Source: JBBSAT01 sp044223665 (GTDB taxonomy: Bacteria; Myxococcota_A; Polyangia; Polyangiales; Sandaracinaceae). Taken from it: a stretch of 64,000 nucleotides of DNA. Of the stretch, positions 44,997 through 53,665 are shown in pieces (within the stretch, counting starts at the first letter, position 1; each line of letters begins with the position of its first letter). The translations under genes were made by a program, and so were the position numbers. Under the pieces are notes generated by a model. The model did no database searches and was not told where the DNA came from. It worked only from the letters and a program-made list of their open reading frames with translations. The DNA lies in contig JBGALT010000025.1 of NCBI GenBank assembly GCA_044223665.1, forward strand, positions 1-64,000. The letters are read 5' to 3'.

Positions 44997-47417
44997 TCAG
45001 AAGGCGGTCGTGTCGGGCCCGAGCGCGGGGAGGTCGAGATCGAGCGTCGCGGGTGGCAGACCCGCGTCGGCGCGATACGCGGCGTAGTGCGAGAGGACGC
45101 GGCGCACGTAGCGGTGCGTCTGCTCGAACGGGATCTCCTCGCAGAGCGCGTCGATCGGCATCGCGCTCCCGTGGTCGGCGATCCAGCGGCGGACGTTGTG
45201 CGGACCGCCGTTGTAGGCGGCGATCGCGAGCGGCAGGCGGCCCTCGAAGCGCTCGATGAGCGACGAGAGGTACCAGGCGGCCATCTCGATGTTGGTCGCG
45301 GGGTCGAGCAGGTCGGCGACGTCGAAGTCGTCGTTGCCCATGCTGTGCGCGATGAGCCGGCCGGTGCGCGGCATGATCTGCAAGAGGCCGATGGCGCCCG
45401 CGTACGAGACGATGCGCGGGTTGTAGACGCTCTCGACCCGCATCACCGCGAAGAGCAGGTTCGGGTCGAGCCCGTGGCGCGCGGCCGACGTCTCGACGGC
45501 GTCCTCGTAGGGGCGCGGATGACGCGAGGCCCGAGAGGGATCGAAGCGCATCGCGAGCCCGGCCTCGCCGAGCGCGTCGGCGACGTTCGCCAGCGTGACG
45601 CGGTCCTCGTCCGAGAGCGCGCGACGCGCGCGCCTCAGCTCCATCGTGGTCGGCACACGCGGGGCGGACGCGTTTCGGTACACGGCCTCGACGCCCGCGC
45701 GGAGCGGCGAGCGGCCGAGCGACTCGGCCCACGCCGAGTACGCCGTGAACAGCTCCTCGGAGGCCGCGCCCGTATCGCCCAGCGCGAGCTCGTCGTGCGC
45801 GCGCGCGAGCCAGGGCAGCTCCGGATGACGCTCGCCGAGCTCGAGCAGCGCCGCGAGCGCGTCGAAGGGCGCCGCGCTCGCTTCCTCGGCCGCGAGCTCC
45901 TCGTCGGTCTTCGCGTCGTCGCCCGTGGCGACCGGGAGCGGATCGTGCGGCGCACGGTGCCGGGCGGCCTCGAGGCGCGCCTCGGCCAGCACCGCGTAGA
46001 TGCGGGCGTCGTCGCGCTCGCAGGCGGCCACCGCCTCCAGCTCCTCGCACGCATCGTCGATGCGGCCCAGGCGCTCGAGCGCGCGCGCGCGGTGGTAGCG
46101 CGACGCGATCTCGCGGGTCGTGCTCTCGCCGGCGCAGGGATCGAGGAGCGAGACGACCGACTCGTCGCTGGCCGTTCCGCTGGCGAGGATCGCCGCGTCG
46201 AAGCGGGTCGAGCACAGCGCGGTGTCGCGCGAGGCGAGCTCGCTCGCGAGCGCCGTCGACTCCTCCTGCATCCCGGCCCGCGCGGCGATGCGGAGCATCG
46301 AGACGAGGCGCACCGAGTTGGCCCGGCGGAGCGAGCCCCCGCTCCAGCCGAGCCGGCGCAGATCGCTGCGTGCCTGCTCGACCACGCGGCCGCGCGCGGC
46401 TGCCGCGAGGTCGGCCTCTTGTGCCGCGACGGCGTCGGGGTCTTCGCCGACCGTCGGATCGAGGCCGCGGGCCTCCGCGATCAACGCCGCTGCGTCCTCG
46501 AAGCGGCCCTCGAGCCGCGCGAGGCGCGCGAGGACCAAGGTCACGCGCGAGGCGCCCGGTCGATCGAGCGAGAGCGCGTGCAGGCGCTCGGCCTCCGCGC
46601 GCGCCATGTCCGGCGGTCCCGACCGCGCCAAGCGCTCGAGGCGATCGACTTCCGCCGCCGTCGTCATCGCCGGGCGTCGATGGCCCTGCGCGGCGAGCTC
46701 CTCGAGCGCGTCGCGCGCATCCGCCGCTTCGGGCGTTCCGGGGTCGTCGCGATCGATGCGGTCGTAGGCGAGCACCGCCTCGCGGATCGAGCCGTGGCGC
46801 GCGAGCCACGCGGCGTGCTCGAGATCGAGCCGGCGGCGCTCCGGCAGGTCGCGGTACCGGCGCGTGAGCGCGGCGAGCTCCTCTTCGGCGTCGCGCGCGT
46901 CGGTGACGAGCAGGCAGTGGACGCGGCCCACGCGCGCTCGTGCTGCGATCGAGGGCAGCGGGCTCTCGATGGCGGCGTCGTAGCGCGGACACGTCTCGCG
47001 CGTCGCGCCCATCTGCATCTCGAGATCGGCGCGCAGGAGCGCGAAACGATCGGCCAGGCCCGGCGCGGCCACACGCGCCGACTCGAGCGCCACCGCCGCC
47101 GACGCGAGGTCTCCCGCTTCGAGGTGCGCGCGATAGCGGGCGAGGGCGGGCGCGCCGGCGCCGGCATCGGCGTCGCCCGGGTCGGTGAGCACGTCGCGCG
47201 CGAGGGAGGAGACGCTCGGCGCGAGGAAGCTCGCGATCGCGTGCGCGTCGCTCGTGCTCGAGGGATACGACGCCGGCGCGAGCGCGCAGACGAGCGCCGC
47301 TCCATCCGTGGAGGCGTCGGCTTCGCTCCACGGTGTGTCGTCGGCTGCCGCCGTCGACGTCGCGAGCGCGACGGACACGGACAGGAATCCAGAGAGCGTG
47401 AGAGGGGTTCGCCGCAC
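44997..47417 (-). CDS. Soluble lytic murein transglycosylase (SLT family)
   Basis: An 806-residue periplasmic protein that cleaves peptidoglycan to anhydromuropeptides. A signal peptide (about 25 residues) leads into a long alpha-helical, TPR-like superhelix (about 70-600). The catalytic C-terminal domain has the Glu in M-R-V-E-S-V-Y-N-P near residue 658, G-A-I-G-L-L-Q-I-M-P, N-I-E-M-A-A-W-Y-L, and A-Y-N-G-G-P-H-N-V-R-R-W, all SLT family 1 signatures. The GTG start at 47417 has a strong GGAGGAGAA 5 nt upstream. Convergent with the GH25 gene: two wall-lytic enzymes face each other. Confidence 0.92.
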   Translation of the reverse strand: MRRTPLTLSGFLSVSVALATSTAAADDTPWSEADASTDGAALVCALAPASYPSSTSDAHAIASFLAPSVSSLARDVLTDPGDADAGAGAPALARYRAHLEAGDLASAAVALESARVAAPGLADRFALLRADLEMQMGATRETCPRYDAAIESPLPSIAARARVGRVHCLLVTDARDAEEELAALTRRYRDLPERRRLDLEHAAWLARHGSIREAVLAYDRIDRDDPGTPEAADARDALEELAAQGHRRPAMTTAAEVDRLERLARSGPPDMARAEAERLHALSLDRPGASRVTLVLARLARLEGRFEDAAALIAEARGLDPTVGEDPDAVAAQEADLAAAARGRVVEQARSDLRRLGWSGGSLRRANSVRLVSMLRIAARAGMQEESTALASELASRDTALCSTRFDAAILASGTASDESVVSLLDPCAGESTTREIASRYHRARALERLGRIDDACEELEAVAACERDDARIYAVLAEARLEAARHRAPHDPLPVATGDDAKTDEELAAEEASAAPFDALAALLELGERHPELPWLARAHDELALGDTGAASEELFTAYSAWAESLGRSPLRAGVEAVYRNASAPRVPTTMELRRARRALSDEDRVTLANVADALGEAGLAMRFDPSRASRHPRPYEDAVETSAARHGLDPNLLFAVMRVESVYNPRIVSYAGAIGLLQIMPRTGRLIAHSMGNDDFDVADLLDPATNIEMAAWYLSSLIERFEGRLPLAIAAYNGGPHNVRRWIADHGSAMPIDALCEEIPFEQTHRYVRRVLSHYAAYRADAGLPPATLDLDLPALGPDTTAF

Positions 47418-47484
47418 GGAACTTCTCCTCCGTCCGGGGGGAACACTGGATTGTGGGATCACGATCGAGGGGAGTGCAAAATAG

Positions 47485-48453
47485 GTGCTCGACGAAGTGC
47501 AGACGTTCGCCCGGATCCGCGACCCCTCGAGCGAGGCCGCTTCCACCGATGGAGTTCGAGCCCGCACGGGCCTCGAGCTTGGGCGTCTCGCCTCCCTCGT
47601 TCGGGTGGGCCTGGTCGCGCTCGTGCTCGGCGGCTGCGGCGGCCGGCGCGTCCTCATCCGCCCGGGCGACGGGCTTGCCAGTGATTCCGAGCCCGACGGC
47701 GTCGTCGAGACGTCGTGTGGGACCTACACCCGCATCGACACCGACATGGTCGGTCGCGAGGCCACGCTCGACGGGATGCCCTTCCTCGACGTCGTCCTCG
47801 GCGCCTCCGACCCGTGCGCGCCGCTCCCACTCGTGGTGGTTCTTCACGGCCTGGGCGCGTCACCGACGCTGCCGCGCTGGCCCTACGCTGATCTCGGTGT
47901 CGCGGTGCGCATCGTCTTGCCGCGTGGGCCGGTTCGCTGGGGAGACGGATACGCATGGTCGTCGGTGCGGGTGCTCGACCACGAGCCGGGGGGCCTCGTC
48001 GCGACGCTCGGCGCGCAGGCCGACCGCGTCGCGTCGTTCCTCGACGCGCTGGCGCGCGATCGATCGATCGTCGGCCGCATCGTGCTCACCGGCTTCTCGC
48101 AGGGCGCGCACGTGGCGCTCGCCACGACGATGCGCCGCCCCGAGCACGTCGGCATGCTCTTCGTGCTCGCCGGGTGGGTGCCTCCCGAGCTGCGGGAGAG
48201 CGCCGTCGAGGCCTCGCCGCCCATCCGCTGGATGCACGGCCTCGACGACGAGCGCGTGCCCTACGAGCTCGCGCTCGAGTGCGCGACCGATCTGCGCGCG
48301 CGCGGTCACGACGTGGAGCTCGTCGGGCTCGCGGGCGAGCACCACACGATGAGCGATGCGATGGACGAGCGCTTCCACGGATGGCTCGTCGGGGCGCTGC
48401 ACGATCCGGGGGAGGGCCGTCCGACCGCGCAGGGCCTCCCGCCCGATCCGTGA
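47485..48453 (+). CDS. Phospholipase/carboxylesterase-type lipoprotein
   Basis: A 322-residue alpha/beta-hydrolase related to the carboxylesterase/phospholipase (LpqC-like) group. It shows V-V-V-L-H-G-L-G-A-S, the nucleophile elbow T-G-F-S-Q-G-A-H near residue 203, D-D-E-R-V-P with the probable acid Asp near 253, and H-H-T-M with the His near 290. A hydrophobic stretch ending L-G-G-C (residue about 51) suggests a lipoprotein with a long N-region. Either the GTG at 47485 (GAGGGGAG upstream) or the GTG at 47605 could start it. It is divergent from the transglycosylase gene. Confidence 0.75.
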   Translation: MLDEVQTFARIRDPSSEAASTDGVRARTGLELGRLASLVRVGLVALVLGGCGGRRVLIRPGDGLASDSEPDGVVETSCGTYTRIDTDMVGREATLDGMPFLDVVLGASDPCAPLPLVVVLHGLGASPTLPRWPYADLGVAVRIVLPRGPVRWGDGYAWSSVRVLDHEPGGLVATLGAQADRVASFLDALARDRSIVGRIVLTGFSQGAHVALATTMRRPEHVGMLFVLAGWVPPELRESAVEASPPIRWMHGLDDERVPYELALECATDLRARGHDVELVGLAGEHHTMSDAMDERFHGWLVGALHDPGEGRPTAQGLPPDP

Positions 48454-48484
48454 CGCTGGCGCGAGGGCCGCGTAGAGTCGACCG

Positions 48485-50476
48485 ATGGCCGAGACGGAGG
48501 CCAAGACCGAAGCGCGCGGCGCGCGCCTGCGCCCGACGATCCCCACCCGGATCTTCGTCGGCTTCCTCGCGGTCATCGTCGCGTTCGGCGTCGTCTCGAC
48601 GGCGGGCCTGCGCACGCAGGAGCGCACCGCCCACACGCTCCGGCTCCTGCACGAGGGCTACCTCCCGCTCGCCATCCGGCTGGGCGTCATGCAGTCGGAC
48701 GACGGCGTGTTCGAGGCGATGGTCGATCGGCTCCCGGCCGAGAGCGATCGTCGCGAGACGCTCGCGTGGCTGAGCCGCGCGCGCCGCGGTCGCCGGAGCA
48801 CCGTGCGCGACGCGCTCGCCCGCATCGAGCGCGCGGAGGGCCTCGCGCCCTCCGAGGACGACGCCGCGGTGCTGGCCGGGCTGCGCGAAGCGCTCGAGGG
48901 CGTCGAGGAGCAGTGGAGCAGCGACGAGGCGCTCTTCGACGACATCGTGCGTGCCGACGCTCACGACGACGCGGTCGGCGTGGCCGACGCCGTGGGCGCG
49001 CTCCGCCAGCACGAGAACGACACCAACCGCGCCCTGCGTCGCGGTCTCGACCGGATCCAGCACCGCATCGGCGTCGTCAGCCGGTCGGCCGCGCAGGCGG
49101 AGAACGAGTCCGTCTACGTCCTGGCGGTCTCCACGCTGCTCGCCGTGGCCGCGGGGCTCGGCATCAGCCTCTGGGCGCGGCGCCTGATCCTGCCGCTGAC
49201 GCGCCTCCGGGAGCGCGTCGTCGCCGTCGCGCGCGGCGACCTCTCGCGGCGCTTCGAGGGCGCCCGCGACGACGAGATCGGGCAGCTCGCGACCGAGTTC
49301 GAGCGCATGGTCGGCGCCGTGGCGGCCCGCGATCAGCGCCTGCGCGACGCCGCGAGCGAGCTGCGCGAGCTGCAGCGCATGCAGGAGCAGATCGTCGCGA
49401 GCCTCCGCGCCGCCGTCGTGGTGCTCGATGCCGAGGGCAGCGTGCGGACCTCGAACGCGGCCGCCGAGACCATCCTCGGTATCGGCGCGGACGCGCGCGG
49501 CCGCACGCTCGCAGAGCTGGGCCTCGCCGCGGAAGTCGAGGGGCTCGCCGCGGCGATCGAGCGCGTGAGCACCGGCGAGGAGCGGGCCACGCTGCTCGGC
49601 GCGCGCCGCGTGGGCGAGGGCGAAGCGCGCTCGCTCGACGTCCTCGTCACGCCCTTCGGAGAAGGCGATCCGGGCGCGGCGCGACGCGCGGTCCTGGTGG
49701 TCGCCGACGACGTCACCGACGAGCTGCGGACCAAGGAGCGCCTCATCCAGACCGAGCGCCTGGCCGCGATGGGCCGCATGGCCGCGCACGTGACGCACGA
49801 GGTGCGCAATCCGCTCTCGAGCATCGGGCTCAACGTCGAGATGCTCGAGGAAGAGATGCGCGCGAGCGGTCCCGAGGCGGCGGCGCTCTTGCGCTCCATC
49901 CAGCGCGAGGTCGACCGGCTGACGGGCATCACCGAGGAGTACCTGCGGATCGCGCGCCTGCCGGCGCCCCGGCTCGGCAGCGAGGATCCGGGGGCGCTCG
50001 TGCGAGACGTCGCGCGCTTCGTGTCGCGCGAGATGGACAGCACGCAGGTGCGGCTCGAGGTGGAGGTCGAGGACGGGCTGCCGCTCGTGCCGATCGACGA
50101 GGCCCAGATCCGACAGTCGCTGCTCAACCTGCTGCGCAACGCCCGCGAGGCGATGCCAAGCGGCGGCCGCGTGCTGCTCGGCGCGCGGCGCGAGGACGGC
50201 GGAGTCGCGATCTTCGTCCGCGACGAGGGGTCGGGCATTCCCGACGACCGCAAAGAGCGCGTCTTCGACGTGTTCTTCTCGACCAAGGAGCGCGGCACAG
50301 GCCTCGGGCTACCGCTCACCCGCGAGATCGTGGTAGCGCATCGTGGTCGCGTCCGATGCGAGGACGCGGCCCCCGACGGCGACCGCCGCGCGGGGACGGT
50401 GTTCACGATCTGGCTGCCGATCGCCGAGCCCGCGCCGAGCGAGATCTCGCCCAGCGCGCCGCTCTCGAGCGGCTGA
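48485..50476 (+). CDS. Membrane histidine kinase with HAMP and PAS domains
   Basis: A 663-residue sensor kinase. TM1 (about 22-43), a helical periplasmic sensor, TM2 (about 193-213), HAMP (R-L-R-E-R-V-V-A-V-A-R-G-D-L), a short coiled coil, a PAS domain (about 300-420), then HisKA with the phosphorylated His in A-H-V-T-H-E-V-R-N-P (about 438). The HATPase_c domain has the N-box L-L-N-L-L-R-N-A, D-E-G-S-G-I-P, and G-T-G-L-G-L-P. This resembles NtrB/AtoS kinases, which often act with sigma-54 activators. No response regulator is adjacent. The start ATG is 6 nt after TAGAGT. rph follows 35 nt downstream. Confidence 0.93.
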   Translation: MAETEAKTEARGARLRPTIPTRIFVGFLAVIVAFGVVSTAGLRTQERTAHTLRLLHEGYLPLAIRLGVMQSDDGVFEAMVDRLPAESDRRETLAWLSRARRGRRSTVRDALARIERAEGLAPSEDDAAVLAGLREALEGVEEQWSSDEALFDDIVRADAHDDAVGVADAVGALRQHENDTNRALRRGLDRIQHRIGVVSRSAAQAENESVYVLAVSTLLAVAAGLGISLWARRLILPLTRLRERVVAVARGDLSRRFEGARDDEIGQLATEFERMVGAVAARDQRLRDAASELRELQRMQEQIVASLRAAVVVLDAEGSVRTSNAAAETILGIGADARGRTLAELGLAAEVEGLAAAIERVSTGEERATLLGARRVGEGEARSLDVLVTPFGEGDPGAARRAVLVVADDVTDELRTKERLIQTERLAAMGRMAAHVTHEVRNPLSSIGLNVEMLEEEMRASGPEAAALLRSIQREVDRLTGITEEYLRIARLPAPRLGSEDPGALVRDVARFVSREMDSTQVRLEVEVEDGLPLVPIDEAQIRQSLLNLLRNAREAMPSGGRVLLGARREDGGVAIFVRDEGSGIPDDRKERVFDVFFSTKERGTGLGLPLTREIVVAHRGRVRCEDAAPDGDRRAGTVFTIWLPIAEPAPSEISPSAPLSSG

Positions 50477-50511
50477 GCCCTCCGACCGAGACGAGAAGGA
50501 CCCCCGCCATC

Positions 50512-51267
50512 ATGACGACGCGCCTGGACGGCCGCAGCGCCGACGCGATCCGACCCATCGAGATCCAGACCGGCTACCAGAAGAACCCCGAGGGCTCGGT
50601 GCTCTACCGCTGCGGTGGCACGCGCGTGCTGATCGCCGCCTCCGTCGAGGAGACGCTGCCGCCGTGGCTGCGCGGCAAGGGGAGCGGCTGGGTGACGGCC
50701 GAGTACGCGATGCACCCCCGCGCCAACCCGCAGCGCAAGGAGCGCGAGGGTCGCAAGGGCCGCATCGACGGGCGGACGCAGGAGATCCAGCGCCTGGTCG
50801 GGCGCGCGCTGCGCTCGGCGGTGGACCTCACGAAGCTCGGCGAGCGACAGATCACCATCGACTGCGACGTGCTCGACGCCGATGGAGGCACGCGCACGGC
50901 CTCGATCACCGGCGGCTTCGTCGCGCTCGCGCTGGCGCTCGACGGGCTGAAGAAGCGGGGCCTGGTGGGGGCGGGCGTGCTCCGGGCGCCCGTCGCCGCC
51001 ATCAGCGCCGGTCTCGTCGCCGGACAGCGCCTGATCGACCTCGCCTACGTGGAGGACAGCAAGGCGGCCGTCGACCTGAACGTCGTCGCCGCCAGCGTGG
51101 ACGACGTGATCGAGGTGCAGGGCACGGCGGAAGGCGCACCGGTCGCCCGCGCCGACTTCGACGGCCTCGTGGATCTCGGCTTGGCCGCGATGCCCGCGCT
51201 CCGCGCCGCGCAGAACCGAGCGCTCGAGGCCGCGGGAGTGCGCCTCGACGCGCTGGGGCTCGCGTGA
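50512..51267 (+). CDS. rph: Ribonuclease PH
   Basis: A 251-residue phosphorolytic 3'-5' exonuclease for tRNA 3' trimming. Motifs are R-P-I-E-I-Q-T-G-Y (start of the fold), the substrate-binding Arg in N-P-Q-R-K-E-R-E-G-R-K-G-R-I-D-G-R-T-Q-E-I-Q-R-L-V-G-R (family signature), D-C-D-V-L-D-A-D-G-G-T-R, and D-L-N-V-V. AGAAGGA lies about 12 nt before the ATG. Its stop overlaps the GTG of rdgB, a classical rph-rdgB pair. Confidence 0.96.
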   Translation: MTTRLDGRSADAIRPIEIQTGYQKNPEGSVLYRCGGTRVLIAASVEETLPPWLRGKGSGWVTAEYAMHPRANPQRKEREGRKGRIDGRTQEIQRLVGRALRSAVDLTKLGERQITIDCDVLDADGGTRTASITGGFVALALALDGLKKRGLVGAGVLRAPVAAISAGLVAGQRLIDLAYVEDSKAAVDLNVVAASVDDVIEVQGTAEGAPVARADFDGLVDLGLAAMPALRAAQNRALEAAGVRLDALGLA

Positions 51268-51878
51268 CGAGGCGCATCGTCGTCGCCACACGCAACGCGG
51301 GCAAGGTCCCGGAGCTCGAGCGGCTGGTGGCGCTGCCGGGGATCACGCTCGTTCCCGTGACCGTGCTCGCGCCCGACATGCCCGACGTCGACGAGACCGG
51401 CGCGAGCTTCGAGGCCAACGCGATCCTCAAGGCGCGGCAGACCGCGCTCCACACCGGCGAGATCGCGCTCGGCGACGACAGCGGGCTCGAGGTCGACGCG
51501 CTCGGCGGCGCGCCCGGAATCCACTCGGCGCGCTACAGCGGTGGGGGGCCGCGTGCGAACGTCGAGAAGCTGCTCGCGGCCCTCGCCGGCGTGGCCGACG
51601 CTGCGCGCACGGCGCGCTTCCGCTGTGTCGTCGCGGTGGTCGATCCTCGCGATCCGGAGGCGCCGCTGCTCGCGACCGGCCGCTGCGAGGGCGCCATCGC
51701 GCGCGCGCCGCGCGGCGTGCACGGGTTCGGCTACGATCCGATCTTCGTTCCGGCGAGCCACGCCGGCGTCACGATGGCGGAGCTCGACGATCGCGAGAAG
51801 GACGCCATCAGTCATCGCGGCGTCGCTTGCCGCGCGCTGGCCCCGCAGCTCGAGGCATGGCTCGCCGCTCGGCGCTGA
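51264..51878 (+). CDS. rdgB: XTP/dITP diphosphatase (RdgB/Ham1)
   Basis: A 204-residue nucleotide pool sanitiser that hydrolyses non-canonical purine NTPs. It has the family motifs V-A-T-R-N-A-G-K, S-F-E-A-N-A-I-L-K-A, G-D-D-S-G-L-E-V-D-A-L-G-G-A-P-G, A-R-Y-S-G, G-F-G-Y-D-P-I-F-V-P and S-H-R-G. The GTG start at 51264 overlaps the rph stop (GTGA). The end is followed by an 82-bp gap with a TACGCT at 51937-51942, 18 nt ahead of tRNA-Pro, a plausible -10 for the tRNA pair. Confidence 0.96.
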   Translation: MTRRIVVATRNAGKVPELERLVALPGITLVPVTVLAPDMPDVDETGASFEANAILKARQTALHTGEIALGDDSGLEVDALGGAPGIHSARYSGGGPRANVEKLLAALAGVADAARTARFRCVVAVVDPRDPEAPLLATGRCEGAIARAPRGVHGFGYDPIFVPASHAGVTMAELDDREKDAISHRGVACRALAPQLEAWLAARR

Positions 51879-51960
51879 CGCCGCGCGCGACGGCTCCGCG
51901 CGCGTCCGATGCGTGGCGAGCGCGCGCGCGTTGATCTACGCTGCTTCCGATCACTCTCCT

Positions 51961-52034
51961 CGGGGTGTCGCACAGCCTGGTAGTGCACGAGCTTTGGGTG
52001 CTCGTTGTCGGGGGTTCGAATCCCTCCACCCCGA
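51961..52034 (+). tRNA. tRNA-Pro (anticodon TGG)
   Basis: A 74-nt cloverleaf: acceptor CGGGGTG/CACCCCG with discriminator A, the D-arm with AGCCTGGTAGTGC, anticodon loop TTTGGGT between CGAGC/GCTCG, and T-arm with GGTTCGAATCC. The C1-G72 pair is typical of tRNA-Pro. CCA is not encoded. Confidence 0.96.
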
Positions 52035-52046
52035 ATCGGTTCCCTC

Positions 52047-52119
52047 GTCCCCGTAGCTCAGCGGATAGAGCAGCCGCCTTCTAAGCGGACGGTCCCAGGT
52101 TCGATTCCTGGCGGGGGCG
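52047..52119 (+). tRNA. tRNA-Arg (anticodon TCT)
   Basis: A 73-nt cloverleaf: acceptor GTCCCCG/CGGGGGC (one T-G wobble) with discriminator G, GTAGCTCAGCGGATAGAGC D-arm, anticodon loop CTTCTAA on a GCCGC/GCGGA stem with one mismatched end pair, and T-arm with GGTTCGATTCC. It lies 12 nt after tRNA-Pro, and the two are probably co-transcribed. CCA is not encoded. Confidence 0.95.
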
Positions 52120-52326
52120 CTCTCGCGCCTCTCCGATGCGCGTCACGCGGTGGCGGTCACCGCGTCGTGTCGCTCGGCACCGGGGCCCAGCGCATGCTCG
52201 CGCTCCGTCGCAACGTGCGTACCTGGAGAACGGGCCTCGCGGCGCCCTGCAACCGAGACGGTCGGGCCACGTCTGTGGCGTGCGTCACGTGCGCGGGGGG
52301 ACGCCGCGAAAAAAGAAGCGACGTAG

Positions 52327-52370
52327 TTGCGAACGGGAATCAAGTGCGTATAGAATGAGAGTCGTACTCA
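52327..52370 (+). promoter_or_regulatory. Candidate promoter with Fur-like box of the imelysin operon
   Basis: TTGCGA (52327-52332), 16 nt, TATAGA (52349-52354) make a sigma-70-like promoter. Overlapping its downstream edge, TGAGAGTCGTACTCA (52356-52370) matches 11 of 15 positions of the classical iron-box 15-mer TGAGAATGATTCTCA and is nearly palindromic. This position would block transcription when the repressor is bound. The rest of the 270-bp gap after tRNA-Arg is unremarkable except for one A-rich run near 52309. Confidence 0.45.
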
Positions 52371-52389
52371 GTTGGAGAGACTCCTTTCT

Positions 52390-53646
52390 ATGAAGCCAAA
52401 CGCCGCTCGCTTCGCCCCCGTCCTTCCCGTCGTCCTCGCCCTCTCGTCCTGCGCGCCCGCCGCCGACGATCTCGCCGACGGGCCCCCCGTCCTCGAGAAC
52501 TACGCCGAGGTGCTCCGCGCGCAGTACGCCGACGCGATCACCGGTGCGGCCGATCTGCGCACGGCATGCACGCCTCTCTTCTCGGGCACGCCGACCCAGG
52601 CGTCCCTCGACGACGCGAGGCAGGCCTGGCGCGACAGTCGCCCGGCCTACATGCAGAGCGAGTACGCGCGCTTCTACGAAGGCCCCATCGATGCCGCGTT
52701 CGGCGGCGACCCGACGATGTCGAACTACGAAGCGCTCCTCAACTCGTGGCCGCTCGACGAGAACGTGATCGACTACGTCGCAGGCCCCGGCGGCAGCGTC
52801 GTCGCGAACGGCATCATCAACACGCCGGGCCTCGCCATCGAGCAGCAGCTGCTCGTCGACCGGAACGGCGCCGACGGCGAGAAGAACATCACGGCCGGCT
52901 ATCACGCCATCGAGTTCCTCCTCTGGGGGCAGGACCTCGACCCGGACGGGCCGGGCAACCGTCCGGTGGCGGACTACGTCACGGGCAGCGGCCCCGACGT
53001 GGACCGACGGCGCGAGTACCTCGATGTCGCCACCCAGCTCCTCGTCGACGACCTCACGGCGGTCCGCACGCAGTGGGACCCGGACGCCGACAACTATCGC
53101 GCCGAGTTCGTGGCGATGGCGCCGCGCGAGGGCCTCGCCCTGGTGCTGCTCGGCATGGGCAAGCTCGCGGAGGGTGAGCTCAGCGGCCAGCGCATCCACA
53201 CGCCCTTCACCACGAAAGACCAGGAGGAGGAGCACTCCTGCTTCAGCGACAACACCGTGGCCGACTACGCGAACGACGTGCGCGGCCTCGTGTCGGCGTA
53301 CTTCGGCACCTACACGCGCACGGACGGAAGCACGGTCGGCGACCCCGCGCACAGCCTCTCGGCGCTCGTGCACGCCCGCAACCCCGCGCTCGACGATCGC
53401 TTGCGCGATGCGCTCGAGGACGCGGTCATCGACATCGAGGAGTGGCCCGAGGTCGCCTCGTGCCACAGCCCCGCGCTGCAGGGGGCGTGTCCCTTCGACC
53501 AGCTGATCCTCGGCGTCGACACCGATCCGGGCCGCATGGCGGTGCAGGAGATCATCAACGACCTTCATGCGATCGCCATCTCGCTCGCCGAGGTCGCGAC
53601 CACGCTCGGCATCGATCTGAGCGCGGCCGACTTCGCGTCCCAATAG
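52390..53646 (+). CDS. Imelysin-family lipoprotein (iron-regulated, M75-like)
   Basis: A 418-residue exported protein with lipobox L-A-L-S-S-C at residue 22. The imelysin fold shows an early A-W-R-D-S-R-P-A-Y-M-Q-S-E helix, Y-E-A-L-L-N-S-W-P-L-D, and the defining G-x-H-x-x-E motif in G-Y-H-A-I-E-F-L-L-W-G-Q-D near residue 174. Imelysins (IrpA, EfeO-like) are envelope proteins of iron uptake, not proven peptidases. GGAGAG stands 10 nt before the ATG. First gene of a three-gene operon; the di-haem gene begins 19 nt after its stop. Confidence 0.92.
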   Translation: MKPNAARFAPVLPVVLALSSCAPAADDLADGPPVLENYAEVLRAQYADAITGAADLRTACTPLFSGTPTQASLDDARQAWRDSRPAYMQSEYARFYEGPIDAAFGGDPTMSNYEALLNSWPLDENVIDYVAGPGGSVVANGIINTPGLAIEQQLLVDRNGADGEKNITAGYHAIEFLLWGQDLDPDGPGNRPVADYVTGSGPDVDRRREYLDVATQLLVDDLTAVRTQWDPDADNYRAEFVAMAPREGLALVLLGMGKLAEGELSGQRIHTPFTTKDQEEEHSCFSDNTVADYANDVRGLVSAYFGTYTRTDGSTVGDPAHSLSALVHARNPALDDRLRDALEDAVIDIEEWPEVASCHSPALQGACPFDQLILGVDTDPGRMAVQEIINDLHAIAISLAEVATTLGIDLSAADFASQ

Positions 53647-53665
53647 TCCCCGTCGAGGAGCTCCC

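Noticed and set aside
45000..47684. Extension of the GH25 protein by about 900 residues
   Set aside because: The opposite strand encodes a transglycosylase with every catalytic motif, and the extended sequence is Arg/Glu low-complexity. I treat the open frame as a missing stop, not as a giant protein.
48485..50476. The histidine kinase as the regulator of the sigma-54 promoter at 3647
   Set aside because: It resembles NtrB/AtoS kinases, but it lies 45 kb away with no activator gene beside it. Nothing in the sequence links them.
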